From the NCBI GenBank assembly GCA_035656495.1, contig DASRSL010000115.1, positions 1 to 61,951 on the forward strand: 61,951 nucleotides of DNA, read 5' to 3'. Of this stretch, positions 17,537 through 27,552 are shown piece by piece. The position numbers and the translations under genes are program-made. Below the pieces are notes generated by a model. That model saw nothing but the letters and a program-made list of their open reading frames with translations, was not told the DNA's origin and ran no database searches. Position 1 is the stretch's first letter. Every line of letters begins with the position of its first letter. The DNA comes from Roseiarcus sp035656495. GTDB lineage: Bacteria; Pseudomonadota; Alphaproteobacteria; Rhizobiales; Beijerinckiaceae.

Positions 17537-18636
17537 GCATCGAACGCCAAGTCTTGTTCTGGGCCGTCGTCTTCGCCGCCCTCGGCTACGCCCTGCATGT
17601 GCTCGGCTCGACCGTGACGCCTTTCGCCGCCGGGCTTGCGCTTGGATATCTTCTCGACCCGGTCGTCTGCAAATTGGAGAGGCTCGGCCTCAATCGGCTG
17701 GGCGCGGCTCTGCTCATTCTCGTGGTCTTCGTGTCGGTCTTCGTCGTTATTCTGATCGTCGTCGCGCCGATCCTGAGCAGCCAGCTCGTGACTTTCGCTC
17801 AACGGCTGCCCGGCTACGCGATGCGCCTGCAGGCGCTGGCTGTCGAGGAAAGCAAGGCGCTCCTCGCGAAATACGGAGGCGGCTGGGTCGGCGCGTTCGG
17901 GCTCAGCGAGCAGCTTTCCAGCGCCGACATCCAAAAATCGATCGGCGACTTTGTCGCGCAGGGCGCGCAATGGATCGTGAACGCCCTGAGGTCGCTGGTT
18001 TCGGGAGGCGCGGCGGTCTTCGATTTTCTTTCCCTGTTGATCATCACCCCGGTCGTGGCGTTCTACATCCTGATCGACTGGGAAAGAATGATCGCAGAAA
18101 TCGACAGCTGGCTGCCAGTCGAGCATCGCGAGACCTTGCGCGCAATCGCCGGGGAGATCAATCAGGCGCTGGCCGGTTTCATCCGTGGCCAATCCCTGGT
18201 CTGTCTGTGCCTGGGGCTGTGGTACGGGGTCGGCTTGACGCTGATCGGGCTCGATTTCGGTTTTCTGATCGGCTTTATCGGCGGACTGCTGAGCTTCGTG
18301 CCTTACGTCGGTTCGCTGATCGCGCTCATCTTGTCGATCGGCGTCGCTCTCGTTCAGGGTTGGCCGAACCTGGGAATGTTGTTCATGGCGCTGGCAGTCG
18401 TCGTCAGCGGGCAATTCCTGGAGGGCTACGTGATTTCGCCGAAGCTGGTCGGCGAATCGATCGGCCTGCATCCCGTTTGGCTGATGTTTGCGCTGCTGGC
18501 GTTCGGTCAGCTGTTCGGATTCGTGGGCCTTGTCGTCGCCGTTCCCGCCGCGGCGGCGGTAGGCGTCATCGCCCGCCACCTCATCGGCTTATATCTCGCA
18601 AGTCCATTTTATCGCGGCTCCGCCGCCGAACGGTGA
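17533..18636 (+). CDS. AI-2E/PerM family transporter
   Basis: A 367-residue polytopic membrane protein with about seven to eight helices. It starts at GTG 17533, overlapping the previous stop. Helices include VLFWAVVFAALGYALHVLG, ALLILVVFVSVFVVILIVVA, and a long C-terminal group around GGLLSFVPYVGSLIALILSI and FALLAFGQLFGFVGLVVAVP. FIRGQSLVCLCLGLWY and the P-Y-V-G segment are typical of the family. Members export AI-2-like molecules, Na+/H+ or unknown small solutes; the function is not predictable. It overlaps hdaA by one base (TGATG at 18634-18638). Confidence 0.85.
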   Translation: MSIERQVLFWAVVFAALGYALHVLGSTVTPFAAGLALGYLLDPVVCKLERLGLNRLGAALLILVVFVSVFVVILIVVAPILSSQLVTFAQRLPGYAMRLQALAVEESKALLAKYGGGWVGAFGLSEQLSSADIQKSIGDFVAQGAQWIVNALRSLVSGGAAVFDFLSLLIITPVVAFYILIDWERMIAEIDSWLPVEHRETLRAIAGEINQALAGFIRGQSLVCLCLGLWYGVGLTLIGLDFGFLIGFIGGLLSFVPYVGSLIALILSIGVALVQGWPNLGMLFMALAVVVSGQFLEGYVISPKLVGESIGLHPVWLMFALLAFGQLFGFVGLVVAVPAAAAVGVIARHLIGLYLASPFYRGSAAER

Positions 18637-19325
18637 TGACGACACCCCCGCGCCAGCTGACCCTCGATTGGCCGCACCAGCCGAGCTTTGCGCGCGAGGA
18701 CTTTCTTTCGGCCCCCTCGAACCGCGAGGCCGCAGACGCCATCGACCGCTGGCCGGACTGGCCGGGCCGCATGCTGCTGCTGGTCGGACCGGAGGGATCC
18801 GGCAAAAGCCATCTTGCAGCTCTCTGGGCGGCGACCGCGGGCGCGGCGGCCATTCGCGGCGAAGGCCTCGCCGAGGAAAGCGCCCGGGTGTCCATCGAAG
18901 GCGCCGCCCTGCTGATCGAGGACGCCGACCGGGTGGGCGATGCCGAGGAGCGGCTGTTCCACCTCATCAACTCGGCTCTCCAGACCGCGGCGTGGGTGCT
19001 GCTGACCGCCCGCCAGGGCCCGGAGGCCTGGGGATTGACGATCCCGGACCTCCTGTCGCGGTTGCGTCTCGCGCCGGTCGTGCGCCTTGAGGCCCCCGAC
19101 ATCGAGCTGATCGAGGCCGTGCTCTTCAAGCTGTTCAGCGACCGGCAATTGCAGGTCGAGCCTCGCGTTATCGCCTATATCGCAACGCGGATCGAGCGCT
19201 CGCTCGGCGCTGCGCGCCGGCTCGTCGCAACGCTGGACCGGGAGGCGCTGGCGAAGGGCGGACGGGTGACCCGCGCCATGGCCGGCGAAGCGATGCGCGA
19301 CATCGCATCGCGCGAATCGCCATAG
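18636..19325 (+). CDS. hdaA: HdaA-like regulatory inactivator of DnaA (AAA+ domain)
   Basis: A 229-residue protein with a single AAA+ module related to DnaA. QLTLDWPHQPSF at the start resembles the clamp-binding motif (Q-L-x-L/F) used by Hda to contact the DNA polymerase beta clamp. Walker A is GPEGSGKSHLA, Walker B LLIEDADRVGD, and sensor region RLRLAPVVRLEAPD follows. Hda proteins stimulate ATP hydrolysis by DnaA to prevent re-initiation. No DNA-binding domain IV is present, so it is not DnaA. ATG 18636 overlaps the transporter stop. Confidence 0.85.
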   Translation: MTTPPRQLTLDWPHQPSFAREDFLSAPSNREAADAIDRWPDWPGRMLLLVGPEGSGKSHLAALWAATAGAAAIRGEGLAEESARVSIEGAALLIEDADRVGDAEERLFHLINSALQTAAWVLLTARQGPEAWGLTIPDLLSRLRLAPVVRLEAPDIELIEAVLFKLFSDRQLQVEPRVIAYIATRIERSLGAARRLVATLDREALAKGGRVTRAMAGEAMRDIASRESP

Positions 19326-19440
19326 CCGGGACACAAATTGGTGGTTAGCGTTCGGTTAAGGGAAAAGCCGCGCGTGGGGTTTGATCCGCGTCCCCGGGTT
19401 TGAACTTTCCACGAGAAGCGGCGATGAGGCGGAGGAGACA

Positions 19441-19689
19441 ATGCGGAGGTCTCTGGTTGTGGCGCTCATGGCGGTCGGCGGCGGCGCCAGCTACGCGGCG
19501 GCGATCAACTCGGTCGGCGGCGAATACCCAAAGCCAGACCCGTCGACTTGGCGCTGGCAGGTGAGTTCGATTCTGGACGAGCAGAGGAAGGCGGACCCGC
19601 AACCCTTCGGGGCGGGCGTGACCTTCCATCAACGTCACGAGCGCTATACGCCCCTTGGGGCGCCCGAGCCCGGGCACAGCTCTCCGTAA
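19441..19689 (+). CDS. Small secreted hypothetical protein
   Basis: An 82-residue protein with a clear signal peptide (RRSLVVALMAVGGGASYAAA) and a short mature part rich in P, Q, R and H (PKPDPSTWRWQVSSILDEQR). Ribosome site GGCGGAGGAGAC lies directly before ATG 19441. No family is recognised and no cysteines suggest lipidation. Expression from its own promoter between hdaA and accB is assumed. Confidence 0.5.
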   Translation: MRRSLVVALMAVGGGASYAAAINSVGGEYPKPDPSTWRWQVSSILDEQRKADPQPFGAGVTFHQRHERYTPLGAPEPGHSSP

Positions 19690-19759
19690 CGCCCGCGCCG
19701 GATACATTTTCGAACAAGGCGCCGCGGGACGTCACGAATCCGCGCGGGCCCCGTCGCTG

Positions 19760-19776
19760 CGCGCCCAAAGGGCGCG
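19760..19776 (+). terminator. Short GC hairpin upstream of accB
   Basis: CGCGCCC-AAA-GGGCGCG forms a perfect 7-bp stem with a three-base loop, followed 10 or more bases later by the T-rich CTCTTTATTTG. It may end the preceding transcript or act in the accB leader. The T-tract is displaced, so a classical terminator is not certain. Confidence 0.3.
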
Positions 19777-19863
19777 GCCGCCATCTCTTTATTTGCCCGG
19801 GCGAGCGGGATATAGGACTGGCCACCCTGACGACGACGTCTCTTTCCGCCCGAGCGAAACTCC

Positions 19864-20358
19864 ATGAAGAACCCGTCCGGCCCGCGAACCGAGGAGTCCG
19901 CTCAGCGCCTTGTCGACGTCGCGGCGATCGACCAGCTCGCCAAGGTGGTCGCCAAATACGATCTGACCGAGGTCGAAATCGACCTTGGCGAGCTGCATGT
20001 GCGCCTCGCCCGCGATCGGGCGGCGCCCAGTCAGGTTTTCGCCGCGCCGGCGCAGGCCTCGGCGATCGCCCCGCCGGCGCCGGAAGCCGCCGCTCCCCCT
20101 CCCGGCCCGGCGCCGGACGAACTGGCCGGAGCGGTCAGATCGCCGATGGTGGGAACGGCCTACCTGCGGCCGAACCCGGAATCCAAGCCTTTCGTCGAAG
20201 TGGGGTCGCGGGTGAAGGCGGGCGACAAGCTCCTGCTCGTCGAGGCGATGAAAACGTTCAACGACATCGCGGCGCCGCGCGCCGGAAGGATCGCCAGCAT
20301 TCTCGTCGCCGACGGCGCCCCGGTCGAATACGACCAGCCGCTGATGGTGATCGAATAA
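19864..20358 (+). CDS. accB: Acetyl-CoA carboxylase biotin carboxyl carrier protein
   Basis: A 164-residue carrier protein. Residues 1-55 form the N-terminal domain (LVDVAAIDQLAKVVAKYDLT), about 56-85 an alanine/proline linker, and about 86-164 the biotinyl domain with the biotinylated lysine in VEAMKTFNDI, preceded by SPMVGTAYL. BCCP carries carboxybiotin between AccC and the AccAD carboxyltransferase in fatty-acid synthesis. accC starts 15 bases downstream, the standard arrangement. Confidence 0.95.
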   Translation: MKNPSGPRTEESAQRLVDVAAIDQLAKVVAKYDLTEVEIDLGELHVRLARDRAAPSQVFAAPAQASAIAPPAPEAAAPPPGPAPDELAGAVRSPMVGTAYLRPNPESKPFVEVGSRVKAGDKLLLVEAMKTFNDIAAPRAGRIASILVADGAPVEYDQPLMVIE

Positions 20359-20373
20359 TCCGGATTGTCCTTT

Positions 20374-21729
<1,356 letters not shown>

Positions 21730-21943
21730 GCCGGCCCGAGTGGAGGCCGTCGCCTGGCCAGACGGGTCTGATCCCAGCGACGTTCCGGGCCTCGATGGAC
21801 CGCGAGTATATTTCATCCGTACTCAACATCTGGGGATGGATAGCGTATGGCCGGCGGCGACCGCCGCGTTCAGGCTCAGTTCAGGGTCGCGGGCGTATCA
21901 GGGGAACTGGACGGGGTTGAACGAACTCGCCTGGAGGAATGCA

Positions 21944-22183
21944 ATGCTTAAGACCATCGCCTTAATCGGCATAGGAACGGCCATAGCCTTCACGCCTCTC
22001 GCAGCCATCGCTCAGACCTACCAGTCGGCCGCTCCCGCAGCGAGCGCGCCGGCCGCCACCAGCCCAACGGGGTCGCACAAAAGCCAGATGCGGCATCGGG
22101 CCAACATGAGCAAGGAAAGAGCGAGGGCCTCGGCACACCACATGCGCCATATGCAGACCAAACCTGCCACCGCGACTCCGTGA
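21944..22183 (+). CDS. Small secreted basic hypothetical protein
   Basis: A 79-residue protein: signal peptide MLKTIALIGIGTAIAFTPLA with cleavage after AIA, a short Ala/Pro/Ser/Thr linker, and a mature part rich in H, M, R and K (HKSQMRHRANMSKERARASA). Histidine/methionine richness could bind metal, but this is speculation. A good GGAGGAATGCA ribosome site precedes ATG 21944. The 21730-21943 gap upstream holds no other gene. Confidence 0.5.
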   Translation: MLKTIALIGIGTAIAFTPLAAIAQTYQSAAPAASAPAATSPTGSHKSQMRHRANMSKERARASAHHMRHMQTKPATATP

Positions 22184-23086
22184 CTTGGGTCCAGCTCGCA
22201 GTCGAGGGCCTGCGTTGAGGCTTATCGTTCGCGGCGGCCTGTGATGCGCGTCACGTCGGACGGCTAACGATCTGTTAACCGCTTGACGTCTCGACGCCCA
22301 AAGCGACCAAAGATGGAAGGGGCCGGCGATCGGCCGGGGACAAGCGTAGCCGGTCCCCTCTCGGCGGCCTCGGGACGGCTGGGAGACGAGCCCAACATCA
22401 AGCTGCGAGACTCGCGACAAGCGACCGTTGCGGATCGCCACCTCGGGAGACGCCGCGTCCTGGCGGCGCTAGTCAGCCCACAGGTTGACCGCGGTGCGCT
22501 TCGGATTGGTCGCCCAGCCCAAGCCGCGCAACGGCCTTTTGCGAGCATTGCGCGGCGGCAAACCGCCGAAAGGAGCCGGCGCCGGCTGCGGTTGCCGTGG
22601 CTCGCGACAATCGAAACCGACGCCGGCCACCCAGAGATCCGGATCCGGGATGGAGCGCCAGCGTGGGTGAGCATCGCCGGCCCTGCTCCCGTTCGGAGGG
22701 GATTTTCTCTGGGCTTGCGGACAGGACGCCGGTCTCAGCGGGAAAGCCGAGAGACCCTGCGCCGCTTGCCGAGCTATTCGAGCCAGCCGGTCAAGCAGGC
22801 GCGAACCATTCGATTGCATTCAAAGATGCAATCATTCAAATATTAATTTTACTTAAGGTGCGTCACACGAAAAACGCCGGCCCTGATAGACCGGCGCATC
22901 GCCTTCGTCAGCAGGTGCCGCGGCCGGGCGGCCTATGTCGGGATCGGCGCCACGCTGTTCGACCAGACGGTCGCGCCGCCAGCCCGGGCGATCCCGGTCA
23001 AATCATCTCACCGACCTTACTCCGGGTTGATCGAAAAATTGGATGAGCGACCCGGAGGTTCACTCCGGGTTCACTAAAGCCCGCCT
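22184..23086. other. About 900-bp stretch without a supported gene
   Basis: Open frames on both strands here give arginine/serine/proline-rich sequence typical of non-coding GC-rich DNA and none resembles a known family. The only clear structures are an AT-rich patch (22826-22856) and the minus-strand hairpin at 22870-22896. A decayed gene cannot be excluded. Confidence 0.4.
22870..22896 (-). terminator. Intrinsic terminator on the minus strand
   Basis: Read on the minus strand, CGCCGG (loop of 10) CCGGCG is followed directly by TTTTT, a textbook intrinsic terminator. The nearest minus-strand gene upstream is the cold-shock gene whose stop is about 550 bases away at 23449. Confidence 0.6.
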
Positions 23087-23161
23087 ATGATTAACATGAG
23101 GGAGCTGCTTCCGATTTTGGAGGCAAATCATCTGGAAATCGAGGGAAAGAGAAATGATTAG
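23087..23161 (+). CDS. Possible 24-residue leader peptide
   Basis: A short frame beginning MINMRELLPILEANHLEIEG with ATG at 23087 ends at 23161, overlapping by eight bases the ATG (23154) of the next gene. The overlap and the amphipathic helix-like sequence suggest a translationally coupled leader, but such frames also occur by chance. Confidence 0.25.
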   Translation: MINMRELLPILEANHLEIEGKRND

Positions 23162-23519
23162 CCTCGGTGATTCATCCTTTCCGCAGCAGATGCGGATGAC
23201 GCGGGAAGAGAAGGATCAGGTTGCCGAGATTTTGCGCATTCTCTCCGAGAAACCTCAGCAGTTCCGGCTTCAATTCATGGGCGTTCCGAGCGCGGCGGAT
23301 TCGAACGCGCAAAATGAGAGGACCGTTTGGGTTCCTGATGCGCCGACAGCCGTCCGTCTGGCGGTCGATGTTCCGATACCGGCTGACGCACTCGGCGTCC
23401 GCGTGATCGACCAAAAGGGCTGCACAGTCTTTGAACGGCAGAAGGGCGTTATGTCTCTCGACGGGTCCCAAGTCGTGAGGCGATCTGCCCCATCAGCCGC
23501 CCGACAAACGGAGCGGTAG
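23154..23519 (+). CDS. Hypothetical protein, PilZ-adjacent type not recognised
   Basis: A 121-residue soluble protein without a recognised family. A helical first part (MTREEKDQVAEILRILSEKP) is followed by a beta-rich middle (RTVWVPDAPTAVRLAVDVPI, ALGVRVIDQKGCTVFERQ). The strong ribosome site GAGGGAAAGAGAA and sensible amino-acid composition support it as a real gene. Its 3' end runs 71 bases into the cold-shock gene on the other strand. Confidence 0.5.
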   Translation: MISLGDSSFPQQMRMTREEKDQVAEILRILSEKPQQFRLQFMGVPSAADSNAQNERTVWVPDAPTAVRLAVDVPIPADALGVRVIDQKGCTVFERQKGVMSLDGSQVVRRSAPSAARQTER

Positions 23520-23778
23520 GCTGCGGCGCCGGCTCGGTTGCTTCACCACGAATCTTCTCTCGCCCGTCAGGCAAAACACGGAGATTGTCCGCGAAAACCT
23601 TGCCGGTACGCTCATCTGAAACAATGTCAAAATTGATCTTCTGCCCCTCCTTCAGCTCAACAATTCCGGCGCGCTCAAGGGCGCTGATATGGACGTATAC
23701 GTAAAATCCTCCATCAACGGGGTGCAAAAAACCGTAGCCCTTCCGCGAGTTGAACCATTTTACGAATCCGGTTTTCAA
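23449..23778 (-). CDS. Cold-shock domain protein with C-terminal extension
   Basis: A 109-residue protein. Residues 1-68 are a cold-shock domain: KTGFVKWFNSRKGYGFL (RNP1-like) and VYVHISALERAGIVELKEGQ (RNP2-like; the usual DVFVH is YVYVH here), ending RTGKVFADNLRVL. A basic, proline-containing tail of about 40 residues follows. Such proteins bind single-stranded RNA and DNA and melt structure. The start is TTG at 23778, with GGGAGGG eight bases upstream; no in-frame ATG fits. Confidence 0.85.
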   Translation of the reverse strand: MKTGFVKWFNSRKGYGFLHPVDGGFYVYVHISALERAGIVELKEGQKINFDIVSDERTGKVFADNLRVLPDGREKIRGEATEPAPQPTAPFVGRLMGQIASRLGTRRET

Positions 23779-24257
23779 TGTCAGGCCCTCCCGCAGCTTT
23801 CAGTTGGTAATTCGGTTAAATATGGCGTGTGCTCGATGGAGGAGCGGCTGGCCCTGCAAGCGTCAACTTCGGCCCGGGAGGCAGCAGCCGCCTTGGCTTG
23901 AAGTCCAATGGTCGCCTTACGACTGCATGCCGTCAAAGAAAAGCTCGACCCCAGCCAACGACTAGCCGACTTTGAAGCCAAATTGGGTCAGAAAAAAGTC
24001 AAATGGCTTTAATGAAACCGTTGTATATATTCGGGGCACCCCTTGACTTCAACCTTGCGGGTTGTGTCGACCAACTATTGTGCAAAATCACACTGCTGAA
24101 AGCCGACCAGCGGGTCCGCCATAGTTCCGCAGCCAAAAACTCGTGCGGAGACCTTGCAAACGACCGAACTATCAGGGGTCCCTGCCTCGAATCCCAGCGG
24201 GACATTTTCTCAAAAAGCAAATGATCTTTCAGTTAATTAGCAAAGCGATTGAGCGAT
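23779..24257. other. About 480-bp stretch without a supported gene
   Basis: Between the cold-shock gene and tRNA-Glu. A 34-codon plus-strand frame from ATG 23908 (VALRLHAVKEKLDPSQRLA) looks protein-like and may be the tail of a lost gene, but it has no clear ribosome site. This stretch is less GC-rich than the surroundings and must contain the cold-shock promoter. Confidence 0.35.
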
Positions 24258-24333
24258 TGGCGCTCCCAAGGGGACTCGAACCCCTGTTTTCGCCGTGAGA
24301 GGGCGACGTCCTGGGCCGCTAGACGATGGGAGC
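24258..24333 (-). tRNA. tRNA-Glu (anticodon CTC)
   Basis: Read on the minus strand: acceptor GCTCCCA pairs with TGGGAGC, the D-arm contains TCTAGCGGCCCAGGA, the anticodon arm is TCGCC-CTCTCAC-GGCGA with anticodon CTC, and the T-arm is CAGGGGTTCGAGTCCCCT with the GTTCGAG loop. Discriminator G and an encoded CCA (24258-24260) follow. The anticodon reads GAG codons. No other tRNA is in the window. Confidence 0.97.
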
Positions 24334-24513
24334 CGGCGGGGGCCAGTCTATATCGGCGAGTTCCGGCGAGCGCAAGCGCGCTTAAGGCCCCGCTCGGGCA
24401 GCCGCGAGGAGACGGTTCAGCCCCGATTAACCTTTCGGCGCGGAAATTGCTTCCCTATATTCGGACTGCGGCGGCGAAAGACCGCTTTCGATTCGAAATC
24501 GAGGTGAAACGCG

Positions 24514-25380
24514 ATGTCGAGCGTCGCCCTGCGGCCGACGGTTCTGATCATCATGCATCAGGAGCACTCGACTCCGGGACGCGTCGGCTACGCGCTCAGG
24601 GCGATGGACGTCCGCCTCGACATCCGCCGTCCGAGCCTCGGCGAGCCGCTGCCGAAGTCGCTCGCCGAGCATGACGGCGTCGTCGTGTTCGGCGGGCCAA
24701 TGGGCGCCAACGACGAGTGCGAATGGATGAGGCGCGAGATCGACTGGCTCGAGGCGCCGCTCAAGGAAGAGAAGCCCTTTCTCGGCATCTGCCTCGGCGC
24801 GCAGATGCTCGCCCGGGCGCTCGGCGCGCGCGTGTTCAGCTACGAGGACAAGCGGAGCGAAATCGGCTATTTCCCGATCAAGCCCAATGACGCCGGAGAA
24901 AGGCTGTGCGCCGAACTCTTTCCGCGCTGCGTCTATCAATGGCATTCCGACGGCTTCGACCTGCCGGAGGCCGCCGAACTGCTCGCCACCGGCGGCCAGG
25001 ACTTCCCTAACCAAGCCTATCGGTATGGCGCGGCGGCGGTCGGCCTGCAGTTCCACCCCGAAGTCACGTACCACATGATGTGCCGGTGGACCTTGAAAGG
25101 CGCCGAGCGTTTGACCCGGCCCGGCGCGCAACAGCGGCCGGGCCATCTCGGCGGCTGGTTCCAGCACGACGGCCAAGTCGCCGCTTGGCTCGAGACTTTC
25201 CTGCCCGCCTGGCTGGAGAAGAAACTCGGGACGCCGGCGGGGCGCGTTGCCGCAGGGGCGATCGGCGCGCATCCGCCGCCGCGGCGGCCGCTGACCGAAG
25301 ATTCCAACCCACTGAAGGCCGCGCCCCCGCCGGCAGCGGGCCGGATCTCCGTGCCGGAACTGGTCTGCGACGCCCGCTGA
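24514..25380 (+). CDS. Class I glutamine amidotransferase (GMP synthase-like)
   Basis: A 288-residue protein. Residues about 1-190 form the GATase1 fold: FGGPMGANDE, the nucleophile elbow GICLGAQMLARALG with the catalytic cysteine, and QFHPEVTYHM with the catalytic H and E. The C-terminal 90 residues are a proline/alanine-rich tail of unclear role. Family members move ammonia from glutamine or have gamma-glutamyl hydrolase activity; this type is usually annotated as GMP-synthase-like but has no synthase domain. Stand-alone transcription is likely. Confidence 0.85.
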   Translation: MSSVALRPTVLIIMHQEHSTPGRVGYALRAMDVRLDIRRPSLGEPLPKSLAEHDGVVVFGGPMGANDECEWMRREIDWLEAPLKEEKPFLGICLGAQMLARALGARVFSYEDKRSEIGYFPIKPNDAGERLCAELFPRCVYQWHSDGFDLPEAAELLATGGQDFPNQAYRYGAAAVGLQFHPEVTYHMMCRWTLKGAERLTRPGAQQRPGHLGGWFQHDGQVAAWLETFLPAWLEKKLGTPAGRVAAGAIGAHPPPRRPLTEDSNPLKAAPPPAAGRISVPELVCDAR

Positions 25381-25450
25381 CGCGGGCGATAAGAGCAGGT
25401 CCCGCTTGGGCCGAGCTGACGATTCCAGGCGCGCGGGCAATCGCGTCGTC

Positions 25451-25492
25451 CCTCACCCCAGCCCTCTCCCCGCAAGCGGGGCGAGGGGGAAC
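25451..25492. repeat. REP-like palindromic repeat
   Basis: CCCTCACCCCAGCCCTCTCC followed by CCGCAAGCGGGGCGAGGGGG forms an imperfect hairpin around CCCCGC-AA-GCGGGG. This sequence type is a very common interspersed repeat in alphaproteobacteria. It lies between the convergent ends of the amidotransferase gene and xseA. Confidence 0.65.
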
Positions 25493-25524
25493 TCCGCCTT
25501 GATCCCAGCTGAATGCGACATGCT

Positions 25525-27120
25525 CTAGAACAGCGAGCCCTGCCCCTCGCCGTTCCTGTTCTTGCGCGCACGTTTCGGCCTCGTCGCGTCCGTCAGGGCC
25601 CGCGCTTCGGGAAACGGTCGCCCCTGTCCGGCCGCCGCGGAGAGCTCGCCGTCGGCGAACTCGATGCGCAACGCCTGCCCCTCGCGGATTTCGGCGGCGC
25701 GCCTCAGCGGCATGCCGGCCTCGTCCCGCACCAGCGCGAACCCGCGCGCGAGAACGCCGCGATAGCTGACCGCCTCCAGCATTTGTGCGGCGCCGGCCAG
25801 CCGGGCGCCTCGGTTTCGCATCCCTTCGAGAAACAGCCGGTCGAGGCGCGTCCCGAGCCCGGCGAGCGCCTCGGCCTTCTCGGCGCGACGGCGGGCGAGC
25901 AGGCCGCGCTCGCGGGACAACGAGCGCAGGGCGGCGTCGAGCGAGCGCCGCGGCCGATCGAAGAGGACGGGAGCGACGCGGTCGAGACGCCCGATCAGGC
26001 CCCGCACGCGCTCGATCAGGCCCGCGAGATGGGCGCGCGGCGAATGGCGAGCGAGGCCGCGCGCAAGCCCGGAGATGCGCAGCGCGTGCGAAACGATCGA
26101 CGCGCGGACGCGGGCGGCGAGCAAATCCGCGGCCCGGTCGAGACGTTGCCGCGGCCCCTCGAGCAGCGTCTCTCCACTTGGCAGCGCGCGGGCGAGCGCG
26201 CGGAGATCGGCCCGGCGGCGTTCGGCGAAGCGCAGCATCGCCCCCTGCCGGCGCCCTTCGAGCTCGGCCAGCGTCGCGACGAGCTCGGCCCGCACGGGCA
26301 CGGCGAATTCGGCCGCGGCGGTCGGCGTCGGCGCGCGGAGGTCGGCGGCGAGGTCGATCAGCGTCCAATCGGTCTCGTGGCCGACGGCGGCGATGAGCGG
26401 GATCGCGCTGCGGGCGACCGCCCGGACCGAGATCTCCTCGTTGAAGCTCCACAGGTCCTCGAGCGACCCGCCGCCGCGCGCCACAATCAGCACGTCCGGC
26501 CGCGGGATCCGGCCGCCTTCGGGCAAGGCGTTGAAGCCGTCGATCGCCTGAGCGACCTCCGCGGCCGACGTGTCGCCCTGCACACGCACCGGCCACACCA
26601 CCACCCTGACCGGAAAGCGGTCGGAGAGCCGGTGCAGGATGTCGCGGATGACGGCGCCGGTCGGCGAGGTCACGACGCCGACGACCCTGGGCAGGAACGG
26701 CGGCTTGCGCTTGCGCGCGGTGTCGAACAGGCCCTCCTCGGCGAGACTCTTGCGGCGCGCCTCGAGGAGCGCCATCAGGGCGCCAGCCCCGGCGAGCTCG
26801 AGCTGCTCGATGACGATCTGATAGGTCGACTTGCCAGGAAACGTGGTGAGCTTCCCGGTCGCGACGACCTCGAGTCCCTCCTGCGGCTTGACGCGCATGC
26901 GCGCGAAGGTCATGCGCCAGATGACCGCGTCGAGCCGCGCGCTGGCGTCCTTCAAGCAGAAATAGGCGTGGCCCGACGAATGGGGACCACGATAGCCGGA
27001 GATCTCGCCGCGCACCCGCACGTAGCCGAAGCGGTCCTCGACCGCCCGCTTGATCGCGTTGGACAGCTCGCTGACGGTGATCTCGGGCGCGTTGCTCGCG
27101 CGAAGGTCCGGCTCGGCCAT
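25525..27120 (-). CDS. xseA: Exodeoxyribonuclease VII large subunit
   Basis: A 531-residue protein. Residues 10-110 form the N-terminal OB-fold (ITVSELSNAIKRAVEDRFGY, SGHAYFCLKD). The catalytic core has VVTSPTGAVIRDILHRLSDR, DVLIVARGGGSLEDLWSFNE and AVGHETDWTLIDLAADLRAP, the XseA signatures; a long arginine-rich coiled coil and small C-terminal domain follow. With XseB it degrades single-stranded DNA. ATG 27120 (MAEPDLRASN) is preferred to the further open frame upstream. xseB is not in the window. Confidence 0.95.
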   Translation of the reverse strand: MAEPDLRASNAPEITVSELSNAIKRAVEDRFGYVRVRGEISGYRGPHSSGHAYFCLKDASARLDAVIWRMTFARMRVKPQEGLEVVATGKLTTFPGKSTYQIVIEQLELAGAGALMALLEARRKSLAEEGLFDTARKRKPPFLPRVVGVVTSPTGAVIRDILHRLSDRFPVRVVVWPVRVQGDTSAAEVAQAIDGFNALPEGGRIPRPDVLIVARGGGSLEDLWSFNEEISVRAVARSAIPLIAAVGHETDWTLIDLAADLRAPTPTAAAEFAVPVRAELVATLAELEGRRQGAMLRFAERRRADLRALARALPSGETLLEGPRQRLDRAADLLAARVRASIVSHALRISGLARGLARHSPRAHLAGLIERVRGLIGRLDRVAPVLFDRPRRSLDAALRSLSRERGLLARRRAEKAEALAGLGTRLDRLFLEGMRNRGARLAGAAQMLEAVSYRGVLARGFALVRDEAGMPLRRAAEIREGQALRIEFADGELSAAAGQGRPFPEARALTDATRPKRARKNRNGEGQGSLF

Positions 27121-27247
27121 CGCCCGACTATGCCCGATCGGACCGGCGGTGGCGAGGCGGCGGGACACTCCAGCGGCCGCGCTTGCGGGCGGAATGCGCC
27201 GGACAGGCGGCGGATCAGGCGCGAGATATCCCTGCATTTTGCCGAGC

Positions 27248-27382
27248 AGGGAACTTTATTCCCTGTTCGGTCCGGTAGGGAATATTCCCGGAACCCCCTC
27301 CAATTGTTTGGCTTTTCGCGGCGGTTTTTGCTCGAATCGATCGAAAAACGAGAACTTCCCTGAAGTTTTCCCTGCCGCAGGG
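27248..27382. repeat. Cluster of GGGAA/TTCCC palindromes
   Basis: Four inverted repeats occur in 135 bases: AGGGAA-5-TTCCCT (27248-27264), the perfect palindrome GGGAATATTCCC (27278-27289), AACTTC-CCT-GAAGTT (27353-27367) and CCCTG-CCG-CAGGG (27370-27382). The stretch is distinctly AT-richer than xseA and the DUF2865 gene on either side. I recall similar arrays dispersed in Hyphomicrobiales genomes, but the class cannot be confirmed here. The rest of the 27121-27552 gap holds no gene. Confidence 0.5.
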
Positions 27383-27552
27383 ATTCGACCTCGCTCAGGC
27401 GTCCATCCCCCGCCTATGGCGCCGGGCGGCGAAAAGCCGTAAGAGGCAAAGCGGAGCGGGCTTGCCATGTTGGCGCCGCTATCCGGTACTCTAAGCGCTT
27501 CGCCGGGGCGACGACAGGGCGGGTCACCAACGACTTGGCGGCGGGGATAGGC

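Noticed and set aside
22283..22846. Plus- and minus-strand frames of 90-190 codons as genes
   Set aside because: R/S/P-rich composition on both strands, no ribosome sites and no recognisable family; treated as non-coding or decayed.
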